NCBI GenBank assembly: GCA_002316275.1
Contig: DCDE01000007.1
Span: 10,521 to 74,520, forward strand
DNA length: 64,000 bases
Source: Caldifarciminota bacterium UBA1063
Lineage (GTDB): Bacteria; Hydrothermota; Hydrothermia; UBA1063
Direction: 5' to 3'
The notes below the pieces were generated by a model, which saw nothing but the letters and a program-made list of their open reading frames with translations, had not been told where the DNA came from and made no database searches. Made by a program: the position numbers and the translations under genes. The first letter of the stretch is position 1; each line of letters starts with the position of its first letter. Shown in pieces: positions 8,924 to 18,333 of this stretch.

Positions 8924-10976
8924 ATTCCATCACCAGTGTTTTTAAACCCGCTTTAAAAAAATTTATTTTTATTTTGCCTTCGTAAGTATCCACAACTTTC
9001 CCCATACCGAATACCTGATGGTACACCAGGTCACCAGGTTCAAATTCACCCCTTTCCTTTCTAACAGATCTTTCCCATGTTTCGGCACTTCTGCCTAACA
9101 CGTCCCTGCTTGAGAATTCAACTACATTCGAGGGCAGCTCATAGATAAAGCGTGAGGTCATCAGTTCACCTTTTCTTAAGTATCGGTGTCGTACATAGGT
9201 AATGTAAACTTCTTCAATAGCTCTAGTAATAGCAACGTGGAATAAACGCCTTTCTTCTTCTAATTCGGATTCACTATTCGTGGATCTGAAATGTGGAAAT
9301 ACCGACTCTTCCATTCCGGCAATTATGACTATAGGGAATTCCAATCCTTTCGCATTATGAACGGTCATAAGTGTTACAAATTCGGGAGAAGCGTTGTATT
9401 CATCAATATCAGTTCTAAGGGATATTTGCTGGACGTAATCCAGAATGGAAGTTGTGCCTTCGGAAACCATCTTTTTTATTTCTCCCAGGAGCTCTTTAAC
9501 GTTTTCTATCTTGTCGATGGATTTTTCAGGATCGAAGGAATTTAAGAGATAATCATAGTATTTGATTTCTTCAACGAGGAATTGGGCTATTTCGTATGCA
9601 TCCAATTCTTCAATTTTCTTATGCAGACTATTAATCAGATTTATAAAACTGTCCAGCGCTCTATGAGCCCGTTCCGGGAGCTCTATTTCTCTATGATTTC
9701 TTACAGTATGTATGAGTGGAGTGTTGCTGATAGCAGCATGATTCTTCAAAGTTTTAAGGGTACCTTCACCAATTCCCCTCGGAGGCACATTGATTATCCT
9801 TTCAAGTGAAATGTCGTCACTTGGATTTACTAAGGCTTTGAAATAACTCAGGATGTCTTTTATTTCCTTGCGTTCGTAGAACTTAATACCGCCTACAATC
9901 TTGTATGGAACACCATTTTTCTGAAAAATGGACTCGAATGCTCTGGAGAGGGCATTAATTCGGTATAAAATAAGGAAATCTCCAAAGGGCCTTCCACTGG
10001 ATTTAATGATCTCAAGAACTGCTTTTGCTTCCTCTTCTCCATCTTCCGCTTCGATCACCTTCAAGTTTTTCCCCTGGGGATTATTAGTCCAGAGGGTTTT
10101 ACCGAGGCGCATTCTGTTGTTACTAATGACTGTTGAAGCGGCTTTTAGTATTTTCTGAGTACTTCTGTAGTTCTGCTCGAGCTTAATAATCTTACAGTTT
10201 GGGAAGTCTTTCTCAAAGTTTAGGATGTTTTGTATATCTGCACCTCTAAAAGAATAAATGGATTGGTCCTCATCACCTACAACGAACACATTTTTATGGA
10301 GTTTTGAGAGGGCTCTTATAAGAAGGTACTGCTCATGGTTGGTGTCCTGGTACTCGTCTACGAGAACATGTTCAAATTTAGATGAGTAGTACTCAAGTAC
10401 ATCGGGAAACTTTCTAAAGATCTCGAGCGGGAGGAGAAGTAAATCATCGAAGTCAAGAGCATTATATTCCCGCATTTTTTCATTATATCTCTTGAAGATC
10501 TCCATAAGGTATAGATTGTTATCCTGCTTTCTTGATGTTTTAATCTGTGAAATACTTTCAACGAGATCCTCCAAATGTGGCTCCTTCGAGCCGGATTCAC
10601 CGAGAATCTGTTTTATTATCTTTTTTTGGTCCTCTCTGTCCATAATCGTAAAGTATCTTGTGTATACACCCAGTTTTTCGATTTCCTGTCTCAAGATCTT
10701 TGCGCATAGAGAATGAAACGTTCCTATCCAAAGGTCTCTTATATTTGCACCTATCAAGTTCCTGATCCTTTCTTTCATTTCATCAGCGGCTTTGTTTGTA
10801 AAAGTAGCTACAAAAATTCTACTAGGCGGAATGCCCTTTTCTCGTATTAGATATGCTACCCTGTATGTTAATACCCTTGTCTTTCCTGAGCCTGCGCCAG
10901 CAATGACAAGAACAGGCCCACCTTCATAAGTTATTGCCTCTCTTTGGGCTGGATTGAGGTCACGAAGAAGATCCAT
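8898..10976 (-). CDS. uvrD: UvrD/PcrA/Rep-type DNA helicase
   Basis: 692 residues, a superfamily 1A 3'-5' helicase acting in repair and replication restart. Motifs: Walker A GAGSGKTR (~residues 27-34), Walker B DEYQDTN, GDEDQSIYSFRGA, QNYRST (motif IV), and TVHNAKGLEFPIV with VAITRA near the C-terminus. The last ~45 residues (EPGDLVYHQVFGMGKVV) match the Tudor-like tail that binds RNA polymerase in PcrA/UvrD. PcrA and UvrD cannot be told apart from sequence alone. It follows fba by 13 bp and has no clear ribosome binding site. Confidence 0.95.
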   Translation of the reverse strand: MDLLRDLNPAQREAITYEGGPVLVIAGAGSGKTRVLTYRVAYLIREKGIPPSRIFVATFTNKAADEMKERIRNLIGANIRDLWIGTFHSLCAKILRQEIEKLGVYTRYFTIMDREDQKKIIKQILGESGSKEPHLEDLVESISQIKTSRKQDNNLYLMEIFKRYNEKMREYNALDFDDLLLLPLEIFRKFPDVLEYYSSKFEHVLVDEYQDTNHEQYLLIRALSKLHKNVFVVGDEDQSIYSFRGADIQNILNFEKDFPNCKIIKLEQNYRSTQKILKAASTVISNNRMRLGKTLWTNNPQGKNLKVIEAEDGEEEAKAVLEIIKSSGRPFGDFLILYRINALSRAFESIFQKNGVPYKIVGGIKFYERKEIKDILSYFKALVNPSDDISLERIINVPPRGIGEGTLKTLKNHAAISNTPLIHTVRNHREIELPERAHRALDSFINLINSLHKKIEELDAYEIAQFLVEEIKYYDYLLNSFDPEKSIDKIENVKELLGEIKKMVSEGTTSILDYVQQISLRTDIDEYNASPEFVTLMTVHNAKGLEFPIVIIAGMEESVFPHFRSTNSESELEEERRLFHVAITRAIEEVYITYVRHRYLRKGELMTSRFIYELPSNVVEFSSRDVLGRSAETWERSVRKERGEFEPGDLVYHQVFGMGKVVDTYEGKIKINFFKAGLKTLVMEYAKLERVE

Positions 10977-10989
10977 TCTATTTGTATTC

Positions 10990-11901
10990 TTAAATGTGAG
11001 AGTTAAACAATCTGATTTTTTCTTTGACTTTTTCTTTAACGCGTAGTTTTGCTTCTTTCAAATGTGCTCTTGGATCAATTTCAGAAGGGCTTTCTCTGAA
11101 AACCTTTTGGAATCCAATAAGAAAACTGATCCTCAGGTCCGTATCGATATTTATTTTCCTGATGCCAGCTTTTATAGCTTCTTTTATTTCGGAATCAGGA
11201 ACTCCCTTCGCGCCTTTGAGTTGGAATCCGAGTGCCGTTGCCTCCTGCACCATCGCCTGAGAAACACCAGATGCCCCGTGGAGCACCAAAGGTATCCCTA
11301 TAAGTTCTTTTATTTTACGTATCCTTTGGATATCAAGCTTTGGCTCACCTTGGAATTTATAGGCACCGTGGGAAGTTCCACATGCAATAGCAAGGGCATC
11401 ACATTCAGTTTCTTGTATAAATTTTAGTGCATCTTCGGGATCAGTATAAATCGCTTCAGAGCTTTCTATTTCTTCCTCCTTCCCCAGAAGCCTTCCAAGT
11501 TCTGCCTCAACTGTTATATCTAAAGGTTTCGCTAACTCAACTACTTTTCTTGTAATCCTAATGTTTTCCTCTATAGGTCTGTCTGATGCATCGACCATCA
11601 CCGAAGTAAAACCAAAACGAATAGCCTGTAGGATGCTCTTCAGTTTCTTCCCGTGATCTAAATGTAGTGCGAATGGTACACGATATTTCTCAATGCCAGT
11701 TTTCACAATTGCTTCTATGAATTCGACACCTGCATAGTTCATGCCACCTTCAGATACTGCAATGATAACAGGAGAGTTTTCTTCTTCGGCAGCGCTCATC
11801 ACCGATTGGAAGAACTCGAGGTTATTAATGTTAAAAGCCCCTACGGCGTATCCGTTTTTTTCTGCCTCAATGAGTAGTTCTTTCATTGATACTAATGGCA
11901 T
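10990..11901 (-). CDS. fba: Class II fructose-1,6-bisphosphate aldolase
   Basis: 303 residues. Cleaves fructose-1,6-bisphosphate to dihydroxyacetone phosphate and glyceraldehyde-3-phosphate in glycolysis (or the reverse). Metal ligands are in place: LHLDHG (H80, D82, H83), VEAELG (E132, E134), GTSHG (H178) and LHGASG (H208), with INIDTDLR for phosphate and substrate binding. Length fits the class. GGAGG lies upstream of the ATG. It directly follows pfkA (4-nt gap), so the two consecutive glycolytic enzymes are made from one mRNA. Confidence 0.95.
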   Translation of the reverse strand: MPLVSMKELLIEAEKNGYAVGAFNINNLEFFQSVMSAAEEENSPVIIAVSEGGMNYAGVEFIEAIVKTGIEKYRVPFALHLDHGKKLKSILQAIRFGFTSVMVDASDRPIEENIRITRKVVELAKPLDITVEAELGRLLGKEEEIESSEAIYTDPEDALKFIQETECDALAIACGTSHGAYKFQGEPKLDIQRIRKIKELIGIPLVLHGASGVSQAMVQEATALGFQLKGAKGVPDSEIKEAIKAGIRKINIDTDLRISFLIGFQKVFRESPSEIDPRAHLKEAKLRVKEKVKEKIRLFNSHI

Positions 11902-11905
11902 TTTT

Positions 11906-12880
11906 CTAGTCCTCCCATTTCAGAGTATCTATCATTTTTATCAAGGATTCATCAAGGGTTTTCTTTTTTGACACTACTTCGGTGAGAGCACACTCCGTGA
12001 TCTTATCATCTCTCATAGATGTCATAACACCAAATCTTTCGCTGATTAGAAGATTTATTGCATGGGTAGCAAATTCAAGAGATAGTTTTCTGTCTTTAAA
12101 AGTTGGTGAACCGCCTCTCTGCAGGTGTCCAAGCACCGTGACTCTTAACTCATATCTGATACCTTTTTTCTCAAGTAGTTCTTTGATTTTAAACCCTGAA
12201 CCGTAGCCTTCAGCGACGATAATAATAGAATTGGATCTACCTTCTACAAAGCGTTGGTTTAGCCTTTTTACGACTTCATCGATGTCCGTTTCACATTCTG
12301 GTATAAAGCAGGCTTCCGCTCCAGTAGTGACTGAAGCGTTCAAAGCAAGAAATCCTGACGTATTGCCCATTACTTCTATAATGAAAGCCCTGTCAAGAGA
12401 TGAAGCCGTATCTTTTATAATATCAACAGATCTGACTATGGTGTTAAGTGCAGTGTCCGCTCCAAGAGATTCATCAGTCCCGAATATGTCGTTATCAATG
12501 GAGGCAGGAATAGCAATTAAATTTACTCCCAATCTGCTGATGGCTTCAGCACCATGCATAGAGCCGTCACCACCAATTACAATAAGAACATCTATGCCCA
12601 TTTCTTCGAGGTTCATGACTGCCTGTTTTTGGACTTCTCTTTGGGTGAATTGGGAGAATCTTGATGTTCCGAGTATGGTTCCCCCGCGCTGAATGATCCC
12701 GCCTGCGTCTCTTTTTGTAAGCCTCTGGTAATTTTTGTCAATTATACCTTTATATCCTCTGTATATTCCAAAAACGTCATAGTTGTGATCAATCAGTCCC
12801 TTGATGAGGTATCTCAAGCATGAATTCATCCCAGGGGCATCTCCACCTGCTGTCACTAAGGCTATTTTTTTATGATTCAT
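11906..12880 (-). CDS. pfkA: 6-phosphofructokinase
   Basis: 324 residues. Phosphorylates fructose-6-phosphate. Motifs: TAGGDAPGMN (10-19), GGDGS (103-107), IDND (128-131) with the catalytic aspartate, GTDESLGADTALN and EVMGNTSG. The glycine in GGDGS is the residue typical of ATP-dependent enzymes (pyrophosphate-dependent ones have Asp). The position two before IDND is Ala, where ATP enzymes usually have Gly and PPi enzymes Lys, so the phosphoryl donor is likely ATP but not certain. GGAG precedes the ATG; the gene starts 1 nt after the protease stop and is followed by fba. Confidence 0.93.
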   Translation of the reverse strand: MNHKKIALVTAGGDAPGMNSCLRYLIKGLIDHNYDVFGIYRGYKGIIDKNYQRLTKRDAGGIIQRGGTILGTSRFSQFTQREVQKQAVMNLEEMGIDVLIVIGGDGSMHGAEAISRLGVNLIAIPASIDNDIFGTDESLGADTALNTIVRSVDIIKDTASSLDRAFIIEVMGNTSGFLALNASVTTGAEACFIPECETDIDEVVKRLNQRFVEGRSNSIIIVAEGYGSGFKIKELLEKKGIRYELRVTVLGHLQRGGSPTFKDRKLSLEFATHAINLLISERFGVMTSMRDDKITECALTEVVSKKKTLDESLIKMIDTLKWED

Positions 12881-12881
12881 A

Positions 12882-15800
12882 TTAATGCTCCATGTTTTTA
12901 CCTATTATAAATCTAGTGCTTTTTTGAATCTTTTTTCCGCTCATATTGAAGACAGCACGTAGATAGTAAATGTCGGGTCCAAGGTCTCCAGTAAATATTT
13001 TCTTTTCTTCAACGACCCCTCCATTAAAGTCAAATTCTATAGTTTTTACCTTCTGACCAGAAAAATTGTATATTTCAATTTGTGCATGCCCACCGCTTTT
13101 AGCCTTGAATCTGAGATTACAGGAAGAAGTAAAAACAGGACTTGGATATACGTATAAGAGGGAAATATCTTCCTCATTGGGGGTTGATGTGGGGGGTATT
13201 TCGATGAAGTATGGGTTATGGCTACAGTTTTTACCAAAATGTCTCCAAGAACTTCGTGCTGTGGGAAGTTCCTGGGCATAGATATAACCATCAGATGTTA
13301 GATAAATTAATTCTACTGTTCCATTGCCGTCTAAATCTTCAATTATTGCGTGAGAGTTTAAACCCTTGGAAACGGGATAGTAGTTCAGTGAATCCATTTG
13401 CATGTGTCCGTAAACATTTATACTGTTCTCCGAAGGAACTATTATTTCCTCGAGTCCATCGTTATCCACATCAGCGAGGAGAGGCTGAAAATGCTTTAGT
13501 GTATCCATTTTAATGGGGAATCTATTAAGTAATGAAAGCTCTTCATTAGTTCCTATCAAATATGAGCTGGCAATGTAAATATTGTCAAGGTGCTCGTCTC
13601 CATCAATATCACCCACCGCCATGCCATTTATAGGTGCAGGGGCGAATTTCCTCTGTTTGAGCACATTTCCACCTTCACTATAGATCAGATGGTCTCCGAT
13701 CCCGGTTGCAGTTATTACTTTAAGTCCGTAAGAGGTGGTGTCAAATACCATTGCTGGGGAAAGGAGCGATGGAGTAAGGTCAGGAGTGCCATAAATGTAG
13801 ACTTCAAATCTTTCTGTGACCACAAACATCCTCCCATCAGAGGATTGGTAGAACAATAGAGAACCGTTTGAAGCAGGAATATTGTATGCCGGTGCTCCCA
13901 TATCTACCCTGAATCTGATGTTTCCCAAAGTATCAATGATGTTGTAGTAATTGTCAAAAGTCCCGATCCCTATATATGTAGCATTCCCTAAGGGAAATAT
14001 AGAAGGTGCTGAAGCAATTTCTTCGGGAAGTTGTATATTAAACAGTAAGTCTGGAGAACCATCTCCATTGCTATCTTTTAAAGTATACAGCCTTAAATTC
14101 CTGTTGCTACAGCCTAAGGCTAACTCTGGAAAACCATTGTTATCAATGTCATAAATAGCTGGTACATCAATAAATTTTTGGTTCCTGAGGGTGTCTGAGA
14201 GCAAGGAGAGACCGTGTCTATTCAAAATAGTGAGAAGTGCAAAGGAGTCCACTTCTGTTGTATCAACGGAGATAAAATCGATTGATTTGCGGCAGATATT
14301 CTGTAAAGTACATAATAGCGAATCTTTAACTTCAAGGTATCCATCGGTAGGTTCATCGTAGACCATTCTGTTACTATTAGAATCTATGACACTGAAACCT
14401 ACTCTTATTGGGAATGGTTGTAAGTTGTTTTCAAGTTTTACTTTAAATGACATTTCATATCCTTGAGATGAGACATCGAAGATCGTTATTCTGGTTTTAT
14501 TACCATAGTTGTCTGTTGAAGGGGGATTTGAAGTAGATGAAATTGTATTATTATTGGCCTCAAAATAAAGGTCATAAGGGCTGCCGAACCAGCAATAGGC
14601 ATAAGGGAAAAAATCTCCATTAAATCTTTGGAAATCCTGAACATGGTCAGCTTCTAAGACATATACTCCCATGGGACGGACTGCATTTATGGTATTATAA
14701 GCAAAATTATCCCAGATGATGTTTTCATCAATATGTAAAACCATAAGCCCATCACCTGGAAGTAGATAATCATTCTCACCTTTAAAGTCTATAACAACGC
14801 CGTTACTCCACCTTCCGGAAACCTGAATTGTATCACCACAAGACTCAAAATCGTTTACTGTTAGATTCATTGCAATATTTTGTAAGAGGAAGTATTCAGA
14901 TGAATTTATCGGTATTTTGACCATTCTCGTCTTACTGTAAGGATCTTCAAGAAAATTAGCACTTACGTAGTGAATCCCAGCATGTGTTTTATTCATTACA
15001 AAGGAGTCTACAGGTATTGTGAGGGGATATATTTTAAACTCTTGAAACAGAGGGCCTGGATTCACTTCTGTGATTATTTGATTGTTTAGAAATCCATCAC
15101 CAAAGACCAGCCTCAAAATATAATCGATAAAAATCCTTTCCCAAGCATTTGGTAGAGGTGGTATAAGACCAGACGGGATCCCCTGCGCTTCGAGGTATGG
15201 TCCGGTGGTCATAATTCCGAAGGCTCCAATTCCTGCGCCTCTTCCATAGGTATCGTAGAGGTCTGGGAGCAGAAAGAGGTTATGTCCGCTTTCGTGAAAC
15301 AGTGTCCCCTGGAGTTTTATTTCTAAGCCGTCTTGCGACATAGTTGCAGGTAAGAGAGATGCATCATAAACCGTGTCTCTTGCTTCGTTCAACAGTAGAT
15401 ATTCTCTGCCAATATAGTATTCAAGAGCCCCAGGGGGTATGGTAACGGCAGCAAGGTCGTAAGGAGAGTCTAAGAGGACATCGGTTTGCCACGCAGAACC
15501 TGCATAGAATACGATGTACCTATCCCAAACACCTTCCATGTAATCTTTTATACCGTTATTGTCAAGGTCTTCAAAGCTAATGGTTGGATCGAGGTCTGCG
15601 CTTCTAAAGGCATCCCTCATAAAGGTGACCAGACCGAGTTCCATGTTGGATGGATTCCCATAATATGCAATGGTATGGGGTACCTTGTATGCAGGTAACC
15701 CGGAGTCAGGCTTTACAACCCACTCAAGTCTTACCTTACCGTAAGTTGCAGCGTAGACATACGATGCAAGAGACCTCATCTGATTGTTGAAGTAATTCCA

Positions 15801-16181
15801 GTCGTGGGGAGGATCGTAATATGGATTATAGTAAGGCATTCCATTACAATCTAAACCGATGATTGGATCCTCTCCATTATCAGTTATTCTGAAGAGTCCA
15901 TTTCCTGTCGAATTAGGGTCATCAGGTATCTCCTCCATAAATTCCATTCTTAGGGCAAGGACCCTAATGACAACAGGTTCCTTTTCTCCTCTTATGTGAT
16001 TTTTACTGAGTTTTAGTACTTGGGGGTGAAGCTCAGGACGTTCAAGTCTAAACCGTTTAAAGGCTTCTTGCACCTTTGCTTCTCTACTGTAAAAATCGGT
16101 GATCGGCTGAATCAGCCTGTCTCGGTCATAATCTATCTGAGGTAAGCCCCATAAGTTTGCAATAATCATCAATAATAACAT
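12882..16181 (-). CDS. Secreted M6-type metalloprotease with VCBS/FG-GAP repeats and sorting domain
   Basis: ATG 16181 gives 1099 residues starting MLLLMIIANLWGLPQ (signal peptide) with GGGGGAG just upstream; the longer frame from 16247 starts ahead of the predicted promoter. The catalytic part contains LFHESGHNLFLLPDLYDTYG, an HExxH zinc site of the M6 (immune inhibitor A-like) type. The C-terminal half has repeated VDNDGLEEIIV/DIDNNGFPELALG calcium-loop motifs (VCBS/FG-GAP beta-propeller). The end is a sorting domain (YVYPSPVFTSS, IEIYNFSGQKVKTIEF, YYLRAVFN, RFIIGKN). Likely an exported peptidase. It heads the operon that continues into pfkA and fba, an odd pairing. Confidence 0.85.
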   Translation of the reverse strand: MLLLMIIANLWGLPQIDYDRDRLIQPITDFYSREAKVQEAFKRFRLERPELHPQVLKLSKNHIRGEKEPVVIRVLALRMEFMEEIPDDPNSTGNGLFRITDNGEDPIIGLDCNGMPYYNPYYDPPHDWNYFNNQMRSLASYVYAATYGKVRLEWVVKPDSGLPAYKVPHTIAYYGNPSNMELGLVTFMRDAFRSADLDPTISFEDLDNNGIKDYMEGVWDRYIVFYAGSAWQTDVLLDSPYDLAAVTIPPGALEYYIGREYLLLNEARDTVYDASLLPATMSQDGLEIKLQGTLFHESGHNLFLLPDLYDTYGRGAGIGAFGIMTTGPYLEAQGIPSGLIPPLPNAWERIFIDYILRLVFGDGFLNNQIITEVNPGPLFQEFKIYPLTIPVDSFVMNKTHAGIHYVSANFLEDPYSKTRMVKIPINSSEYFLLQNIAMNLTVNDFESCGDTIQVSGRWSNGVVIDFKGENDYLLPGDGLMVLHIDENIIWDNFAYNTINAVRPMGVYVLEADHVQDFQRFNGDFFPYAYCWFGSPYDLYFEANNNTISSTSNPPSTDNYGNKTRITIFDVSSQGYEMSFKVKLENNLQPFPIRVGFSVIDSNSNRMVYDEPTDGYLEVKDSLLCTLQNICRKSIDFISVDTTEVDSFALLTILNRHGLSLLSDTLRNQKFIDVPAIYDIDNNGFPELALGCSNRNLRLYTLKDSNGDGSPDLLFNIQLPEEIASAPSIFPLGNATYIGIGTFDNYYNIIDTLGNIRFRVDMGAPAYNIPASNGSLLFYQSSDGRMFVVTERFEVYIYGTPDLTPSLLSPAMVFDTTSYGLKVITATGIGDHLIYSEGGNVLKQRKFAPAPINGMAVGDIDGDEHLDNIYIASSYLIGTNEELSLLNRFPIKMDTLKHFQPLLADVDNDGLEEIIVPSENSINVYGHMQMDSLNYYPVSKGLNSHAIIEDLDGNGTVELIYLTSDGYIYAQELPTARSSWRHFGKNCSHNPYFIEIPPTSTPNEEDISLLYVYPSPVFTSSCNLRFKAKSGGHAQIEIYNFSGQKVKTIEFDFNGGVVEEKKIFTGDLGPDIYYLRAVFNMSGKKIQKSTRFIIGKNMEH

Positions 16182-16203
16182 CCATCTCCCCCTTTTATTG
16201 TAA

Positions 16204-16232
16204 ATTTTAACACACCTAAAAGGTAATTCCAA
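16204..16232 (-). promoter_or_regulatory. Predicted promoter of the protease-pfkA-fba-uvrD operon
   Basis: On the minus strand: TTGGAA (16227-16232), 17-bp spacer, TAAAAT (16204-16209). Start of transcription near 16197 leaves a ~16-nt leader with GGGGGAG before ATG 16181. Confidence 0.5.
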
Positions 16233-16246
16233 ATGTTCTATATTCA

Positions 16247-16275
16247 TTGAATTGCAATTCTATCAGCTTTAAAAT
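16247..16275 (+). promoter_or_regulatory. Predicted leaderless promoter of uvrB
   Basis: TTGAAT (16247-16252), 17-bp spacer, TAAAAT (16270-16275), then 6 nt to ATG 16282. The expected transcription start coincides with the start codon, and no ribosome binding site is present upstream. Confidence 0.65.
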
Positions 16276-16281
16276 ATACAC

Positions 16282-18333
16282 ATGACGAAATTTGAACTTG
16301 TGACGGAATTAGAGCCCAAGGGGGACCAACCAAAAGCTATAAGAGAGATCGTCGAGAATTTTAGGAGTGGAGTCAACCATCAAGTTCTCCTCGGTGTCAC
16401 CGGATCGGGGAAAACGTTTACTATGGCTAATGTTATTAAAGAGCTGGGGCTACCTACACTGGTAGTTTCACACAATAAGACTCTTGCAGCTCAGCTGTTT
16501 GGTGAATTTAGGAGTCTATTCCCAAGAAATGCTGTTGAATACTTCATTTCATATTACGATTACTACCTTCCGGAGGCTTACATACCTGAGACAGATACTT
16601 ACGTAGAGAAGGAAGCCGACATAAATGAAGATATCGAAAGATTGAGATTAAGAGCAACGTCATCACTAATTGAGCGAGATGACGTTATTGTTGTAGCTTC
16701 GGTTTCCGCAATTTATGGACTTGGAGACCCTGAAGATATTAGGGAGCTTTATTTACTACTCGAAGTAGGCCAGGATATAAAGATGCGAGACCTATTAGAC
16801 CACCTTGTGGATCTTCAGTATACTCGGAACGATGTAGAACTTAAAAGAGGGACATTTAGAGTACGAGGTGGTAGAGTGGATATCGTGCCCGCATATGAGG
16901 AGTATATTGTAAGGGTGCAAATCCCTGGGGATAGTATTGAATCAATAAGTATATTAGATAGATTGACCAATAGAGTCATTGATACTCGGGAAAGAGTGCT
17001 TATTTATCCGGCAGGCCACTGGGTAACTACAAGGAGTAAACTGGAAAGGGCACTGGAATCCATTGAAATTGAATTGGAAGAAAGATTAAAGGAGCTTTTT
17101 ACTCAGGGTAAGCTTCTTGAAGCTCAAAGATTAGAAAGAAGAACCAAATTTGATCTTGAAATGCTCCGAGAAGTAGGGTATTGTCCCGGGATCGAGAACT
17201 ATTCCAGACACCTTTCTGGCAGAAGCCCCGGTGAACGGCCCTTTTGCCTTATAGATTATTTCCCCAACGAATATTTAACAATAATTGATGAATCTCACGT
17301 TACAGTACCTCAACTAATGGCGATGTACAACGGAGATAGATCCAGGAAGGAGGTGCTTGTAGAATTTGGCTTTAGACTGCCGAGTGCACTTGATAACAGG
17401 CCTTTAAAATTTGAGGAAGTTGAATCAATGTGGGATAAGGTATTATTCGTTTCAGCTACTCCTGCTGAATATGAGCTTAGGAAATCAAATGGAGTTGTAG
17501 TTGAACAGGTCATCAGACCTACTGGTCTTGTTGACCCTGAGATCATAGTAAGGCCTTCAGAAAACCAGGTTGAGGACATGGTTGAAGAAATTAGACAGGT
17601 GATAGAGAGGGGTGAACGCGTTCTAATAACGACCCTTACCAAGAGGACTGCTGAAGACCTTGCAGACTACCTAACAACCATGGGCTTTCGTGTAAAATAC
17701 CTCCATAGTGAAATTGACGCTCTCGAAAGGGTTGAGATTATAAGAGGCCTTAGGCTTGGGGAATTTGATGTACTCGTCGGCGTAAATCTCCTAAGGGAAG
17801 GGCTGGATCTTCCTGAAGTATCACTTGTAGTTATTACTGATGCTGATAAAACGGGGTTTCTTAGATCTGAAACAGCTTTGATTCAGACTGCAGGAAGAGC
17901 TGCGAGAAATGCATGTGGTAGGGTTATCCTATATGCTAACGAAGTTACTGAAGCGATGGAAAGGGCGATTAATGAGACCCGAAGGAGACGTGAGATCCAG
18001 GTGAGGTATAACATGGAACACAATATAGTTCCTCAAACTATAAAGAAGTCTACTGATGAAATCCTTAGGACTACGACAATTGCTGATGAGAGAGCTGTTA
18101 AGAGAGATGAAGGGCATGATGTAGAAGAGGAATTAAATGAGCTCCTTGCCGTTTTACCTGTTTACGAGGCAATAGAGGAGATGGAACGTCGTATGTTTAA
18201 CGCAGCAAGTTTGTTGGACTTTGAGAAGGCTGCAAAATATAGAGATGTAATTAACAAGGTAAAGAAAGATTTGGGACACAGGGAGAATAGAATTGCAAAA
18301 AGTTCGAAGAAGAGAGTCAAAAAAGACTATTGA
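16282..18333 (+). CDS. uvrB: Excinuclease ABC subunit B
   Basis: 683 residues. DNA-damage-verifying helicase-like subunit of nucleotide excision repair. Walker A GVTGSGKTF (~39-47), the beta-hairpin region YYDYYLPEAY, DEAD-like IIDESH, SATPAEYE, REGLDLPEVSLV, QTAGRAARN, and a C-terminal UVR coiled coil (LLDFEKAAKYRDVI) for UvrC/UvrA contact. Length is standard. No Shine-Dalgarno site precedes the ATG; the promoter places it as a leaderless message. It is followed by overlapping ricT-like and PASTA genes. Confidence 0.96.
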   Translation: MTKFELVTELEPKGDQPKAIREIVENFRSGVNHQVLLGVTGSGKTFTMANVIKELGLPTLVVSHNKTLAAQLFGEFRSLFPRNAVEYFISYYDYYLPEAYIPETDTYVEKEADINEDIERLRLRATSSLIERDDVIVVASVSAIYGLGDPEDIRELYLLLEVGQDIKMRDLLDHLVDLQYTRNDVELKRGTFRVRGGRVDIVPAYEEYIVRVQIPGDSIESISILDRLTNRVIDTRERVLIYPAGHWVTTRSKLERALESIEIELEERLKELFTQGKLLEAQRLERRTKFDLEMLREVGYCPGIENYSRHLSGRSPGERPFCLIDYFPNEYLTIIDESHVTVPQLMAMYNGDRSRKEVLVEFGFRLPSALDNRPLKFEEVESMWDKVLFVSATPAEYELRKSNGVVVEQVIRPTGLVDPEIIVRPSENQVEDMVEEIRQVIERGERVLITTLTKRTAEDLADYLTTMGFRVKYLHSEIDALERVEIIRGLRLGEFDVLVGVNLLREGLDLPEVSLVVITDADKTGFLRSETALIQTAGRAARNACGRVILYANEVTEAMERAINETRRRREIQVRYNMEHNIVPQTIKKSTDEILRTTTIADERAVKRDEGHDVEEELNELLAVLPVYEAIEEMERRMFNAASLLDFEKAAKYRDVINKVKKDLGHRENRIAKSSKKRVKKDY

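Noticed and set aside
16182..16247. Start of the M6 protease at 16247
   Set aside because: It precedes the predicted promoter (16204-16232); ATG 16181 has GGGGGAG upstream and begins a proper signal peptide.
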